Shown: one piece after another, positions 54,781 to 64,000 of the stretch
Position numbering within the stretch: the first letter of the stretch is position 1
Layout of the letters: each line of letters starts with the position of its first letter
Assembly: GCA_958450365.1 (NCBI GenBank)
Contig: CAUEEP010000211.1
Coordinates: 434,001 to 498,000, forward strand
Origin: Mesorhabditis belari
Lineage: Eukaryota; Nematoda; Chromadorea; Rhabditida; Rhabditidae
DNA length: 64,000 nt
Direction of reading: 5' to 3'
The notes under the pieces: model-generated
Database searches by the model: none
Seen by the model: only the letters and a program-made list of their open reading frames with translations
What the model was told of the DNA's origin: nothing
Position numbers and translations under genes: made by a program

Positions 54781-55085
54781 ATGTCGTAGCCGTTTACGAA
54801 ATTCAGCCGATTACGGATGATTCGTTAGCGGCTAGCCGATTACGAATCATTCGTTAGCGGCTAGCCGAGTACGATTACGAAATTCAGCCGCTAACGAATG
54901 ATTCGCAATCGGCTAGCCGCTAACGAATGATTGGCAATCGGCACGATTACGTAATAGCCGAGTACGATTACGAAATTCAGCCGCTAACGAATCATTCGTT
55001 AACGGCTAGCTGATTACGAACCTTTCGTTAGCGGCTAGCCGATTACGAATCATTCGTTAGCGGTTGAATTTCGTAAACGGCTACG
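54781..55085. repeat. Palindromic array of GGCTAGCCGATTACGAAT units
   Basis: GCGGCTAGCCGATTACGAAT and its reverse complement ATTCGTAATCGGCTAGCCGC alternate about nine times, with ATTCGTTAGCGG variants. The array begins TGTCGTAGCCGTTTACGAAA and ends with the reverse complement, so the whole block is a palindrome built from smaller palindromes. No coding role. Confidence 0.9.
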
Positions 55086-55944
55086 ACATATAAATGAATA
55101 GGTTTGACAAATCAATGACGGCAAAAAGACGCAATTATATGTAGTATAAAACATGAAAAAAATAAGAAGAATTGAGCTGAATTAGCTCATTTTATTCACT
55201 ATGTATTTTGGGTGTATTGTTTAGTATTTGAAGCTGTAAATTGTTTAGTATTTAAAGCAAAACAATCATTGGTGGTACTCTCAGCAGTTCCAAAGATATT
55301 CCTGGCCTATAGGCAAGCGTGTACGCAAAAGATTTGTCCGCAATTAACGTAATGCTGCAATAGTTAAAAGGTAAGTTAAGAGTACTTGAAAGAGTCTTGA
55401 AAGATGTATCAGTTTTAGAAAGTGATCTGTAGTTTATGGGTAAGAGCACATTGGTGGGCAAGCAGGCAAGCAAGGTTAGCACATTGGTGGTACTCTCAGA
55501 GTTCCAAAGACATTCCTGGCCTAAAGGCGAGCTTGTAGCCTAAAGCTTGTACGCAAAAGCTTGTAGATTTAACACAACGACTAGAGTTAGCTCCTGTTAT
55601 TTAAATTTGGTTAACAAATAATTAATTGCACAATGAATAGTGTCATAATTGCAATTAATTGCACTAAATATATGCAAGTTTTATATGCAAATACGTTAAT
55701 TTACCTTTCTTTCAATTTCCCCCTATAAACAATGGACAGATTAAGCTGACAATTTGCATACACGGGTCAGGGAATTCGAATCCGGTATTAGTTTTTGACT
55801 ACAGTAACCCCGAGTACTAGAAATAGGAGTGTTCGGCAATTTTGGAGAGTTCCCAACTTCGACATTAAAGAAACTTTTTTCCTATTTGATTTTTCCGATT
55901 TTGGTGCTTTTGAATACCTTGAGATTTCTTCTAATAAAAAGAGA

Positions 55945-56184
55945 TCGTCGCATTCCAATTGACGTCGCCGCCGTGGTCGTCGTCGGAGGTAGTCGATGGG
56001 AGCGTCGCGTCGTCGTCTCTTTTTCATTTTCATTCATTTTTCATTCATTTATTGTTGACGAAAAATGTTGAAAAATAAAAAGTTATTCATTTTTTTGTAA
56101 AAAAAAAACCCGGTTATTTCGAAAATTTTCTAGCGAGGGCGCTCAGACCTCCGACGACGACGACGTCAATTGGAATGCGACGTC
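55945..56184. mobile_element. Fold-back MITE with CGTCG-rich ends
   Basis: TCGCATTCCAATTGACGTCG on the left and CGACGTCAATTGGAATGCGA on the right, followed inward by GTCGTCGTCGGAGG and its reverse complement. Confidence 0.85.
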
Positions 56185-56880
56185 GCGCGAAAATTAACTT
56201 TTAACAATAAGGTAAAGTAAAATTTTTGCGACCAGGACCATTTTTTCTTAATTCCATCAACAAAACAAGCTGAAAATTGGTATCTAAGGGTTTTTGGGGT
56301 GGGGAATTCGAATCTAAAGTCAGATTTAAAAAAATCTTAAACGGCCGTTGAGATATAACTGTTTTTTCGACTAACCGAGCTCAACTTTGTTTCACCCACC
56401 CTTTTTTCCGGGTCCCAGAAAGTTTATCAATTAGGAAAACATAAAATTTTTCATTTTGTGTGTAAAAATTCCCACGTTTTCCTAATCGCGCACTTTCTGG
56501 CACACTTCTTTCGTGAATATGCCGTAAAAACCGTTTTCAGTTTTGCTCTTTTTGATCTCTTTTGGTTCAATTACCCTAATTTGACTAATTTTTCTTCAAA
56601 AAGACAGTAAAAATCAAAAAAAAAACGGACGTTTTATTGGAATTCTTAACACCCAAAAAGCCACTTTTGCTAAAGCTTTTTGGTGTAATTTAGATGGTAA
56701 ATTGGATTGGAATGGAGAGAATATTCAAGCTTTTAAAGAATTACACGATTTATTATAGTATGAGTGAGTTTTGAGTAAATTTTCTGGATTACTCGAGTAA
56801 TTTCCATGGGTTTTTGAGCAGTAAAAAGTTTATCTTTTGCATAAGACAAAGAAAAAAAAAACAAACAAACATAAAGACAC

Positions 56881-57378
56881 GGGAGTGGGACAAATGCGAC
56901 CTTTTTTTGCGCACCTGGACATTTGCGCACCTTTTTTCCGCACCTTGCCCATTAGCGCACCTTTTTTCGCGTTTTAAAAAGCTCTAAAAAGCTAATATTA
57001 ACCAATTTCTATTCCAAAAGTTGCTTTTCTAGGTAATTTGAGGGTGTCGAATTCAAATTTTGGCATATCAGAGCGTGTGGAACCAATTTGAAAGAGGCTA
57101 GATCAAATTACAGAAAATTGTCGACTTTTCTCTTTGTATAACTCCGTCCGTTTGTTTCCACAAGCTCTGATATGTCAAAATTTCGATTCTACACCCTCAA
57201 ATTACCTAGAAAAACCTAGAAAAACAACTTTTGGAATAGAAATTGGTTAATATTAGCTTTTTAGAGCTTTTTTGCTTTTTTAAAACGCGAAAAAAGGTGC
57301 GCTAATGGGCAAGGTGCGGAAAAAAAGGTGCGCAAATGTCCGGGTGCGCAAAAAAAAGGTCGCATTTGTCCCACTCCC
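56881..57378. mobile_element. Fold-back element, GGAGTGGGACAAATGCGACC ends, copy 2
   Basis: Same ends and inner blocks as 36081-36595. Flanked by a perfect 9-bp duplication TAAAGACAC (56872-56880 and 57379-57387). Confidence 0.93.
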
Positions 57379-57473
57379 TAAAGACACAATAAAATATTGC
57401 ATAAATACTCGTCTTTTCAAAATCAAAAGCGACAAAAATGGGGAGGGAAAGATGACAGAAATGATCCTAGTGC

Positions 57474-57505
<32 letters not shown>

Positions 57506-57751
57506 AATTCCTAAAATTTCTAAGCAAAAAGAGAGACTAGTCAAAAAGAATATTTTAAAAAAAAAATTCAGAGATCAAACAAGGCGATGAGGGGCAAAAA
57601 TTGAAGAAAAATCAGTTAAAAATTGGTAAATTTCAAGAAAGAAAAGACAAATTTCACGGGGAAATGAAAAAATGGCAAAATTTGATGAAAATAAACCCGT
57701 TTACTGGGACAAAGTTGGAAGGATTTGAAATTGAAAAAAATTACGTAATTT

Positions 57752-58014
57752 TTAGACAGACGGCTGAACGCGAGCCGTAGCCATGATATCAAAAGCCTGG
57801 AAAATGAGCAATAATATTTGAAGTGATCTTTCCCACTCACTTGTCTCAATTCATCCATTTGTGTGGCCATTTCTCTCATCATTTGATTCATCGCTCTCAT
57901 CTGTTCCCTCACTGCTGTCATCTCGGGTTGTTCGGCTTCTAAAAGTTCTCTCTTTCTTTCTTCTTCACTTTCTTTCTTTCCTTCTTTCTTTCCTTCTTTC
58001 TTTCTTTCCTTATT

Positions 58015-58059
<45 letters not shown>

Positions 58060-61000
58060 ATCATGATGCTGATTAGCTTTTTTTTGCATTTAATTTCATC
58101 TTTCTTTTGTCAGCAGAAAATCTAACCATGATCTTCTTCTTTTAATGAAATCGCTTGCATTCTCGGGAACCAATCAAGATTTCTTCCTGTGATACATTCA
58201 TGCACATACGATTCTGGACCAGTGAACTCGGTTCCATCTTTGATTTCAAGCCAGACTGAAAAAGAGATTTGATCAATAGATCTAATGATCCAGAGATCTA
58301 ATGATCAATAGATCTAATGATCCAGAGATCTAATGATCAAGAGATCTAAGGATCAAGAGATCTAAGGATCAATAGATCTATTGCTCAATAGATCTATTGC
58401 TCAATAGATCTAATCAAATAGATATTTCTAATCAATTCACAGACCCTGAAAACCCCCGAGTACAAATTTAGAGCTTCTTTTTCTGTGCTCAAACTATTGA
58501 TCATTAGATCTATTGATCAATTTTTGCCTTTTAAATCTTGTCAAAATTGAGATTTTTGTCAGGATTGGCTAATTTAATTCAGAATTGAATTTCTCTCACC
58601 AATAAAATACAAATAATGCCAAAGATTGTGTTCCTTTTCCCTGTGATCCTCAAAAGAAACGGATCGATTGTCGAATTTCCCTCTTTCTAGGGCACAAATG
58701 AAGCAAGTGTTCTAGAAATTGATCAAATTTATCAATCTTATAGGATTACTCTAATTTCAGCTACCTTTAGCACATCTTCTTTCTCGTTTTTCTCCGTACG
58801 CAAATCGCCGAAAGTGTCAATGATCACACCTGAAGAAAGGACAGTAAAATTGGAAAAAAAAGAACGAACTGAAAACTATGTAAACTTTGATAATTTTTTT
58901 TTTACCAAAAATCAAGTTAAGAACAATGACAATGCAGACGACAAAGAAGGACATATCGTAGAAAATCCGCCAATAGAAAGTAGGTTCCTGAAAGGGATTT
59001 TGAATTGAGAATTGAGAATTCTGATTTTATACTAATTCTAGTTCTAGTTCGAGCTTGTAGCTTGTACAAGGAATTAATTTTCGATTTGGTAGCACCCAAT
59101 CTAATACACCCAATCTTTTTTGTTAGCACCCAGTCTAATAAAAAATAAAATCTGTAAAATCAGCTAGCTCACCTCTTGGGTGTTTAGGGAAATTAAAAGT
59201 AAATCCCGTATTTTCTCTAATATTAATGCACCAAGAGCGTCGCCTAAATTCTTCGAAATCTCGAGAACCGCTTATCAGAACCTATCGATGTGGGGTCGGA
59301 AAATGTAGCTAACGATGAGATCTTGTGGGGGATTTGAGTGTTGAGCTTCTGGGAAAAATTGGAAACCGTAAAATTGTCCTCAACTCGGCGCGCCCGGGTG
59401 CACTACTATTAGGGAAAATACGGCATTATACTTTGCTTGATGATTGTTCAAACAAGATCCCGATCATTTGAACTCAATCACAGCCAACTGTTAATTCATC
59501 TACCGGATTCTCTCTAATAGTAGTGTACCAGGAGCGTCGCCCAAGTTCCTCGAAATCTCAAAAAGCGCTTATCAGAACCTATCGATGTGGGGTCGGAAAA
59601 TGTAGCTAACGATGAGATCTAGTGGGGGATATCTTTCTTTCATATCTTTCTCAAGCTCATCTTTTTCTCCTCCAATTGTGTGATTATGTTTTGGAAAGCA
59701 AAGCAAAGCATCTACAAAGCTATCCTTGTAGATGGCTTTGTAGCACTTTCTCTTTTTATCCATAAAAGTGCAAATGCCCCTTCGACTGCACTTTTCCCTT
59801 TTCTTTTCTCGATCGGCTGTACTTTGTTGCACTTTCCTTCTCATCTCTTCCACTCGAGATTCACCGTTTCCCCCTTTGTAGATTGCTTTCTCAAAACACA
59901 ATCACAAAGCTACAAAGCTTGGAAAGCGATCTACAAAAGATTCAAAGACAAAGATCCTTTTCAAAGCCAGAACTTTCCCATTCCAGACTCCAGACTCACC
60001 TCGGGATGTATATTCCTGAGCACATCGCCAATCCCTCCTCCATTCCTCAATCCCCAATTGAGCGTAGTGATAATGCACATTTTCAACGAGTTGCACGTGT
60101 AAATTCGTTCTTCTTCTAGAAAATTCGATTTAAAATTGTTTTACAGCTTTTCCCATAAAAGTTAAAAGTTAGTAGAAGTGATGATCGTGATGTAAAAAAG
60201 CAGTGAATTATTGGTATTACTGGTATTACTCTTTTGTGGTATTACTGGCAGTGGTATTACTCTTTTGGCCGATTCAAACCTTTCACTGGCGGTTTTTCAG
60301 CGACTTTTTTCACGCCTAGAGTAAAAGATACAATTCAAAAATGATTTAATTGTATATAGTACTGTCATGTATGTAGTACTGTCCTGTATATAGTACTGTA
60401 CTGTATATAGTACTGTACTGTATATAGTACTGTACTGTATATAGCAGGGTTCCAATTCTAGGATCGATGAGTGAGACAAGATCAGGCAAAGCAAGGATCG
60501 CCAGAAAGCAATGCACAAGCCAGATCCAGAACTAGCTTCAAGCCAGATCACTTTTTGAGAAAGCCAGCAAGGTCAAAAGAAAGCCAGCAAGGTCAAAAGA
60601 AAGCCAACAAGGTCAAAAGAAAGCCAACACGGTCACAAGACTTGGCCTGGTTCTAGCTTTGGAACAATACTAGTACAATACTTCTATTACAAGATTTCCA
60701 AGCTCGGGGTATTCTTTGGGTTTTTTTAGATTTATTGGTACTATTTTTGCGTACTAATTTCTCAAGTACAAGAAGATTTTTCTCTCAAAAACCAACCAGG
60801 ATCATCATCGTCTTTATTTTCTTTAATCTTTTCGGAACATTGATCTTTTGAACATGTTTCCTCATTTTTCAGAGGAAATGGCGGTGGTGGAGGGATCGAG
60901 GTCGGCAAAGGAGGCGCTTGTTCCACTTCGAGACGGAAATCTGTAAATGAAAATTGATTGAAATTGATTGAAAGTGTAAAGGAAAGAGTTTTTTGAGGTC

Positions 61001-62571
61001 TTCTTTTGGATTAAGAGAGATAATAATGAATGAATATATAATGAAGAGATATTGATTGATAATAGAATATTGATAATGCCTAGCAAATAGTTTCGTTTAC
61101 AAAAAAATCTCAGTTTTGGTTGGATTACCGTTTTTCTGAATCCTCAGCTGCTTAGTTGCTTTAATTTTACGGTTGGATTCTTAAAAAGTTGGATAAAGTG
61201 CTATTTTTTTTAAGAAAATTTGCTAGTTATCCAAGAATTTCATGTAATTTTTGAGTTGAGTTACCGTTTTGAAAGAATAGAAATCCAAAAATAGCGAAGA
61301 GATAGACGAGGATCAAGGCCAGCATTCCTGGAAAGATTTTAGGTAATAAATTTTAGGTAATTTACTGAAATTATCAAAAATCAAGCAAAAACTGAATACC
61401 ATATTTTCTCTAATAGTAGTGCACCCTAAATTCCTCGTAATCTCGAGAACCGCTTATCAGAACCTATCGATGTGGGGTCGGAAAATGTAGCTAACGATGA
61501 GATCTTGTGGAGGATTTGGGTGTTGAGCTTCTGGGAAAAATTGGAAACTGTAAAATAGCCACCAACTCGGCTCGGCAGGGTGCACTACTATTAGAGAAAA
61601 TACGGTATCATACTTTGCTTGATGATTGTTCAAACAAGATCCCGATCATTTGATCAACCACAGCCGGTCAATCACAGCCAACCGTTAATTCATCTACTGT
61701 ATTTTCTCTAATAGTAGTGCACCCTGATAGTCACTCTAATAGTCGCCTAAATTCCTCGAAATCTCGAGAACCGCTTATCAGAACCTGTCGATGTGGGGTC
61801 GGAAAATGTAGCTAACGATGAGATCTATGTGGAGGATTTGAGTCTTGAGCTTCTGCAAAAGCTTCGAAACCGTAAAATAGTCATCAACTTGGCTCGCCCG
61901 GGTGCACTACTATTAGAGAAAATACGTTATATTATCTCGACAATCTATTGTCGATTGTCTAACTGTTTCTCTATCAGAATGTCTTCAAAAATCCTTTTTC
62001 ACTCATCAAATTCAGCTTTTAAGATAAACAAAACTATCTAAAGCTGAGTATTCTTATAAAAGTTTATAATTATATCAATTTTAAGTCTTTGCAAGTCTTT
62101 TTCTTGGCAATATATCACCAGAATGAACTCAAATGCCTCTTCGCTTGAATTTTCTCGGTATTCCTTTAAACAAACCCGTCAAAATGATTGATTTCCAATT
62201 TTTCGTCACCGATTTGATCACATTTTGGAGAGTGTCTTCGGAGGCGACAATGTCAAATAGCTGAAGTTAGGGTTTATGAGATGAAAAATATAAAAATAAT
62301 CGATTTAATTCCATATCTATATTAATCAAATAGCTAATTCAATACCTAATTCAATAACTAATTCAATAGCTAATTCAATAGCTAATTCAATAGCTAATTG
62401 AATAGCTAATTCAATATCTATTTCAATATCTTTCAATATCCCTATCTTTCTAATTCCAAACTCACTAGGAAAGCATAGAAAAACGGATGAATGAAGAGAC
62501 CGGCGATGCACAAAAAGAGATACACCAAATGGTAGTAGAGATCACGATCCGTTAGTCGTTCTTTCCAATTT
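57752..62571 (-). CDS. itr-1: Inositol 1,4,5-trisphosphate receptor, C-terminal part (11 exons)
   Basis: ER calcium-release channel; the window holds only the channel domain and tail. Exons in coding order: 62571-62466, 62260-62176, 61327-61265, 60940-60797, 60115-60000, 58987-58906, 58829-58765, 58711-58600, 58255-58127, 58076-57841 and 57796-57752; all phases agree. Recognisable parts: membrane segments ([20 protein letters not shown]), [31 protein letters not shown], a luminal loop with [10 protein letters not shown], the selectivity filter [10 protein letters not shown], the last pore helix [20 protein letters not shown], the zinc-binding-type [20 protein letters not shown] with [10 protein letters not shown], and [20 protein letters not shown]. 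The gene symbol is the worm orthologue name, given by family. The tail encodes a long Lys/Glu run from a (TTTC)n microsatellite, then [20 protein letters not shown] and the end TARVQPSV. The 5' exons lie beyond 62571 or outside the window. Confidence 0.95.
57955..58056. repeat. (TTTC)n microsatellite inside IP3 receptor coding sequence
   Basis: Minus-strand reading gives repeated Glu-Arg-Lys-Lys. Interruptions (GGAA and AATA changes) give Gly and Asn variants. It lies entirely in exon 58076-57841 and keeps the frame open. Confidence 0.9.
59204..59632. mobile_element. MITE dimer, TACCGTATTTTCTCTAATAG family (copy 3, truncated)
   Basis: The first unit is complete; the second lacks its right half after GAGATCTAGTGGGGGAT. 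Located in an IP3 receptor intron. Confidence 0.8.
61397..61929. mobile_element. MITE dimer, TACCGTATTTTCTCTAATAG family (copy 4)
   Basis: Both units are complete with slightly changed ends (TACCATATTTTC on the left), same spacer. Located in the next IP3 receptor intron. Confidence 0.85.
62326..62430. repeat. Tandem repeat, AATAGCTAATTC 12-bp unit
   Basis: About eight copies between the first two visible IP3 receptor exons. Confidence 0.85.
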
Positions 62572-62724
62572 CTGAAAACAGAATTCTGAATTTTTTTTAC
62601 ACGAATAATGTGGTATAAACAATATACAAGCAGCCCTAAATGTAGGGAAAAAACTCATAGATATGGAAAAAAGAACCAAAAACCTGGCCAGCGAGATTGA
62701 CCTTTTGACTAAGAGACAGGGGGC

Positions 62725-62850
62725 TTAGCTCTTAGTCAGAAGTCTCTTAGTCAGAAGTCTCTTAGTCAGAAGTCTCTTAGTCAGAAGTCTCTTAGTCAGA
62801 AGTCTCTTAGTCAGAAGTCTCTTAGTCAGAAGTCTCTTAGTCAGAAGCTA
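62725..62850. repeat. Tandem repeat, AGAAGTCTCTTAGTC 15-bp unit
   Basis: About eight near-identical copies. Confidence 0.92.
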
Positions 62851-62969
62851 TGGTGCCAGTATCACAAGCCTTTTGAAATGCAATTTTCAAAGTCCACAAT
62901 TCTCTTTATCAGCCGAAAAATCTCTAACGACGGGTTCTTCTAGCTGGATGTTTGGGGGTGAGGGGGAGT

Positions 62970-63030
62970 TACCGTGGCGCCGTCGAGAGCGCCCACACGG
63001 TCCGGGTTCGAGTGCCGGGTGTTTCACCGA
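62970..63030 (+). other. Possible tRNA fragment (B-box only)
   Basis: GGTCCGGGTTCGAGTGCCGG has a B-box-like core GGTTCGAGTGCC, but no D-arm or cloverleaf can be drawn. Confidence 0.25.
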
Positions 63031-63759
63031 GCTTTGATTCTTTTAAATTTTTTTGAAATGGCACAACTACAATATATTCTAAGGTTTTCTAAAAAGTTTT
63101 GGCTTTATTGGTCAAAGATGGCTGAGAAAATGCCCGTTAAAACAAAGAGACGGTAGCTTTTTGTTTGTTTATATTGTTTATATTGTTTATATTGTTTTGC
63201 TTTTTGTTTATAAACCCACTTATCCACCAATCCTCGATTCGAGACGAAAGCTGTGATGTGAATGATCTTGTTGATGATCTGCAAAAGTTTTTAAAGTGTA
63301 TGTGGATTAGATTCGATTATAAACAAAGTCAACTCAACGTTGAAAATCTATAAAAGCCTCTACTAAGAAATTGACCGAATGAATTTCTCCGAAAATTTCA
63401 CTATATACCAAACATTTTGTGCTCTATCTTTTATCTATAAACACGAAGATAGGTTTCCTTAGCGCAAAGTGTCTAAACCCGATCATTAGCTGACTAGCTG
63501 ATTTCATCTTCTCAAAAAAAAAATCTATAAATAAGTCATTTGTAAACCCGTTTAAATGTTATTTTGCAGAGAAACGATTGATTATTTCTCGTTTCTAATG
63601 AGAATAAATCATAGTTTAATTGGTGAATTTCTTTGATTTTAAATGGAAGAGTTCAAGAAAAAAAGAAATCCCGAAAACTCGCTTTTTGATCACTTTTGAG
63701 CCTAATATAAGCCAAATAGAAGTCAAATTTGATTTCATTTTTGTTTATAAGATAAATAC

Positions 63760-64000
63760 GCTTACCGTAAATACTGTAATGGTACCCCACTCCCCTCGTA
63801 CAGTCGCGTAGTTGCAAAAGTTTTTTCGTATTTCAAAAGTCGCAAAAGTTTTTTAGTATTTCATTTTTTTCAAAGCGCCCGTACTTTCAAAAAATGCGTA
63901 TTTGGTATCAAAAAATAGCCCTGAATTTCAGCTATTTTTTGATACCTAAACGAGCATTGTAGCCTAAACCAGTGTCGAGAAAGACGCGTTTTTTCGGGAT
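63760..64000. mobile_element. MITE, TACCGTAAATACTGTAATGG-type, cut by window end
   Basis: Starts TTACCGTAAATACTGTAATG and contains the same AAATAGCCCTGAATTTCAGC inside as 53906-54175, in opposite internal orientation. The right end is outside the window. Confidence 0.8.

Larger units (their letters stand above)
53225..57751. other. Long gene-free, repeat-rich region
   Basis: Holds a full MITE (53906-54175), a duplicated flank (53455-53520 and 54190-54260, sharing CGAAATAAAA), a palindromic array (54781-55085), a direct repeat (55262-55320 and 55485-55545, GGTGGTACTCTCAG), two fold-back elements and the 3' flank of the IP3 receptor gene. I see no exon with support. Confidence 0.6.
62572..64000. 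other. IP3 receptor intron or upstream DNA; no exon recognised
   Basis: Contains a 15-bp tandem repeat (62725-62850), a tRNA-like fragment and a partial MITE. The IP3 receptor must continue upstream (the first visible exon starts mid-codon), but no matching exon was found before 64000. Confidence 0.5.

Noticed and set aside
59572..60102. Overlapping frames of 109 and 140 aa near the IP3 receptor pore exon
   Set aside because: They run through MITE sequence and intron; the pore exon lies in a different frame on the minus strand with a clear GGIGDVLR motif.

Overview
The window is nuclear DNA of a nematode, most likely a rhabditid. Introns are mostly short, with TTTTAG or TTTCAG acceptors, several coding starts sit directly after such an acceptor as in trans-splicing, and gene content is that of a worm. 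All gene models below were spliced by eye: I checked exon phase, family motifs and paralogue exon lengths, but ran no alignment or search.

Layout. 0.4-18.7 kb: two minus-strand histidine acid phosphatase paralogues. The first is incomplete at its 3' end and full of inserts (an intact mariner, copies of its own third exon, a tRNA-like fold-back, a U6 relic, a MITE dimer). The second is complete (373 aa). A damaged RTE-like LINE and a duplicated R1-R2 segment lie between them. 19-20 kb: repeats with a mariner relic. 20.3-23.2 kb: a plus-strand secreted Cys-rich protein of 182 aa. 23.4-28.7 kb: transposon-rich DNA with two tRNA-Val(CAC) genes and a pogo-like element. 29.7-35.6 kb: a doubtful small gene, a TTBK/CK1-type kinase and two small helical-protein genes. 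36-37.5 kb: an inverted copy of the 24-25.5 kb tRNA-Val region, interrupted by a fold-back element. 38.3-47.4 kb: the best gene-dense part, with CHMP7 (-), an unidentified 454-aa protein (+), a POLE4-like histone-fold protein (+) and a UDP-glucuronosyltransferase (-). 47.5-57.7 kb: repeats around one unidentified minus-strand gene. 57.7-62.6 kb: the 3' end of an IP3 receptor gene on the minus strand, including pore, last transmembrane helix and C-terminal tail; its 5' part lies beyond the window.

The genes are ordinary eukaryotic functions and do not form one pathway. CHMP7 (ESCRT-III), UGT (ER glucuronidation), IP3 receptor (ER calcium release) and acid phosphatase (lysosomal or secreted) act in the endomembrane system; the kinase and histone-fold protein act in signalling and chromatin or replication.

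The most informative signals are the mobile-element insertions whose empty sites survive elsewhere in the same window (mariner at 2440, pogo at 25505, fold-back at 36081), a splice donor inside the end of an inserted element (51.73 kb), a charged microsatellite translated inside the IP3 receptor tail, triplication of an acid phosphatase exon, and a short dispersed motif found repeatedly in introns. I found no CRISPR, operon-encoded prokaryotic system or virus.
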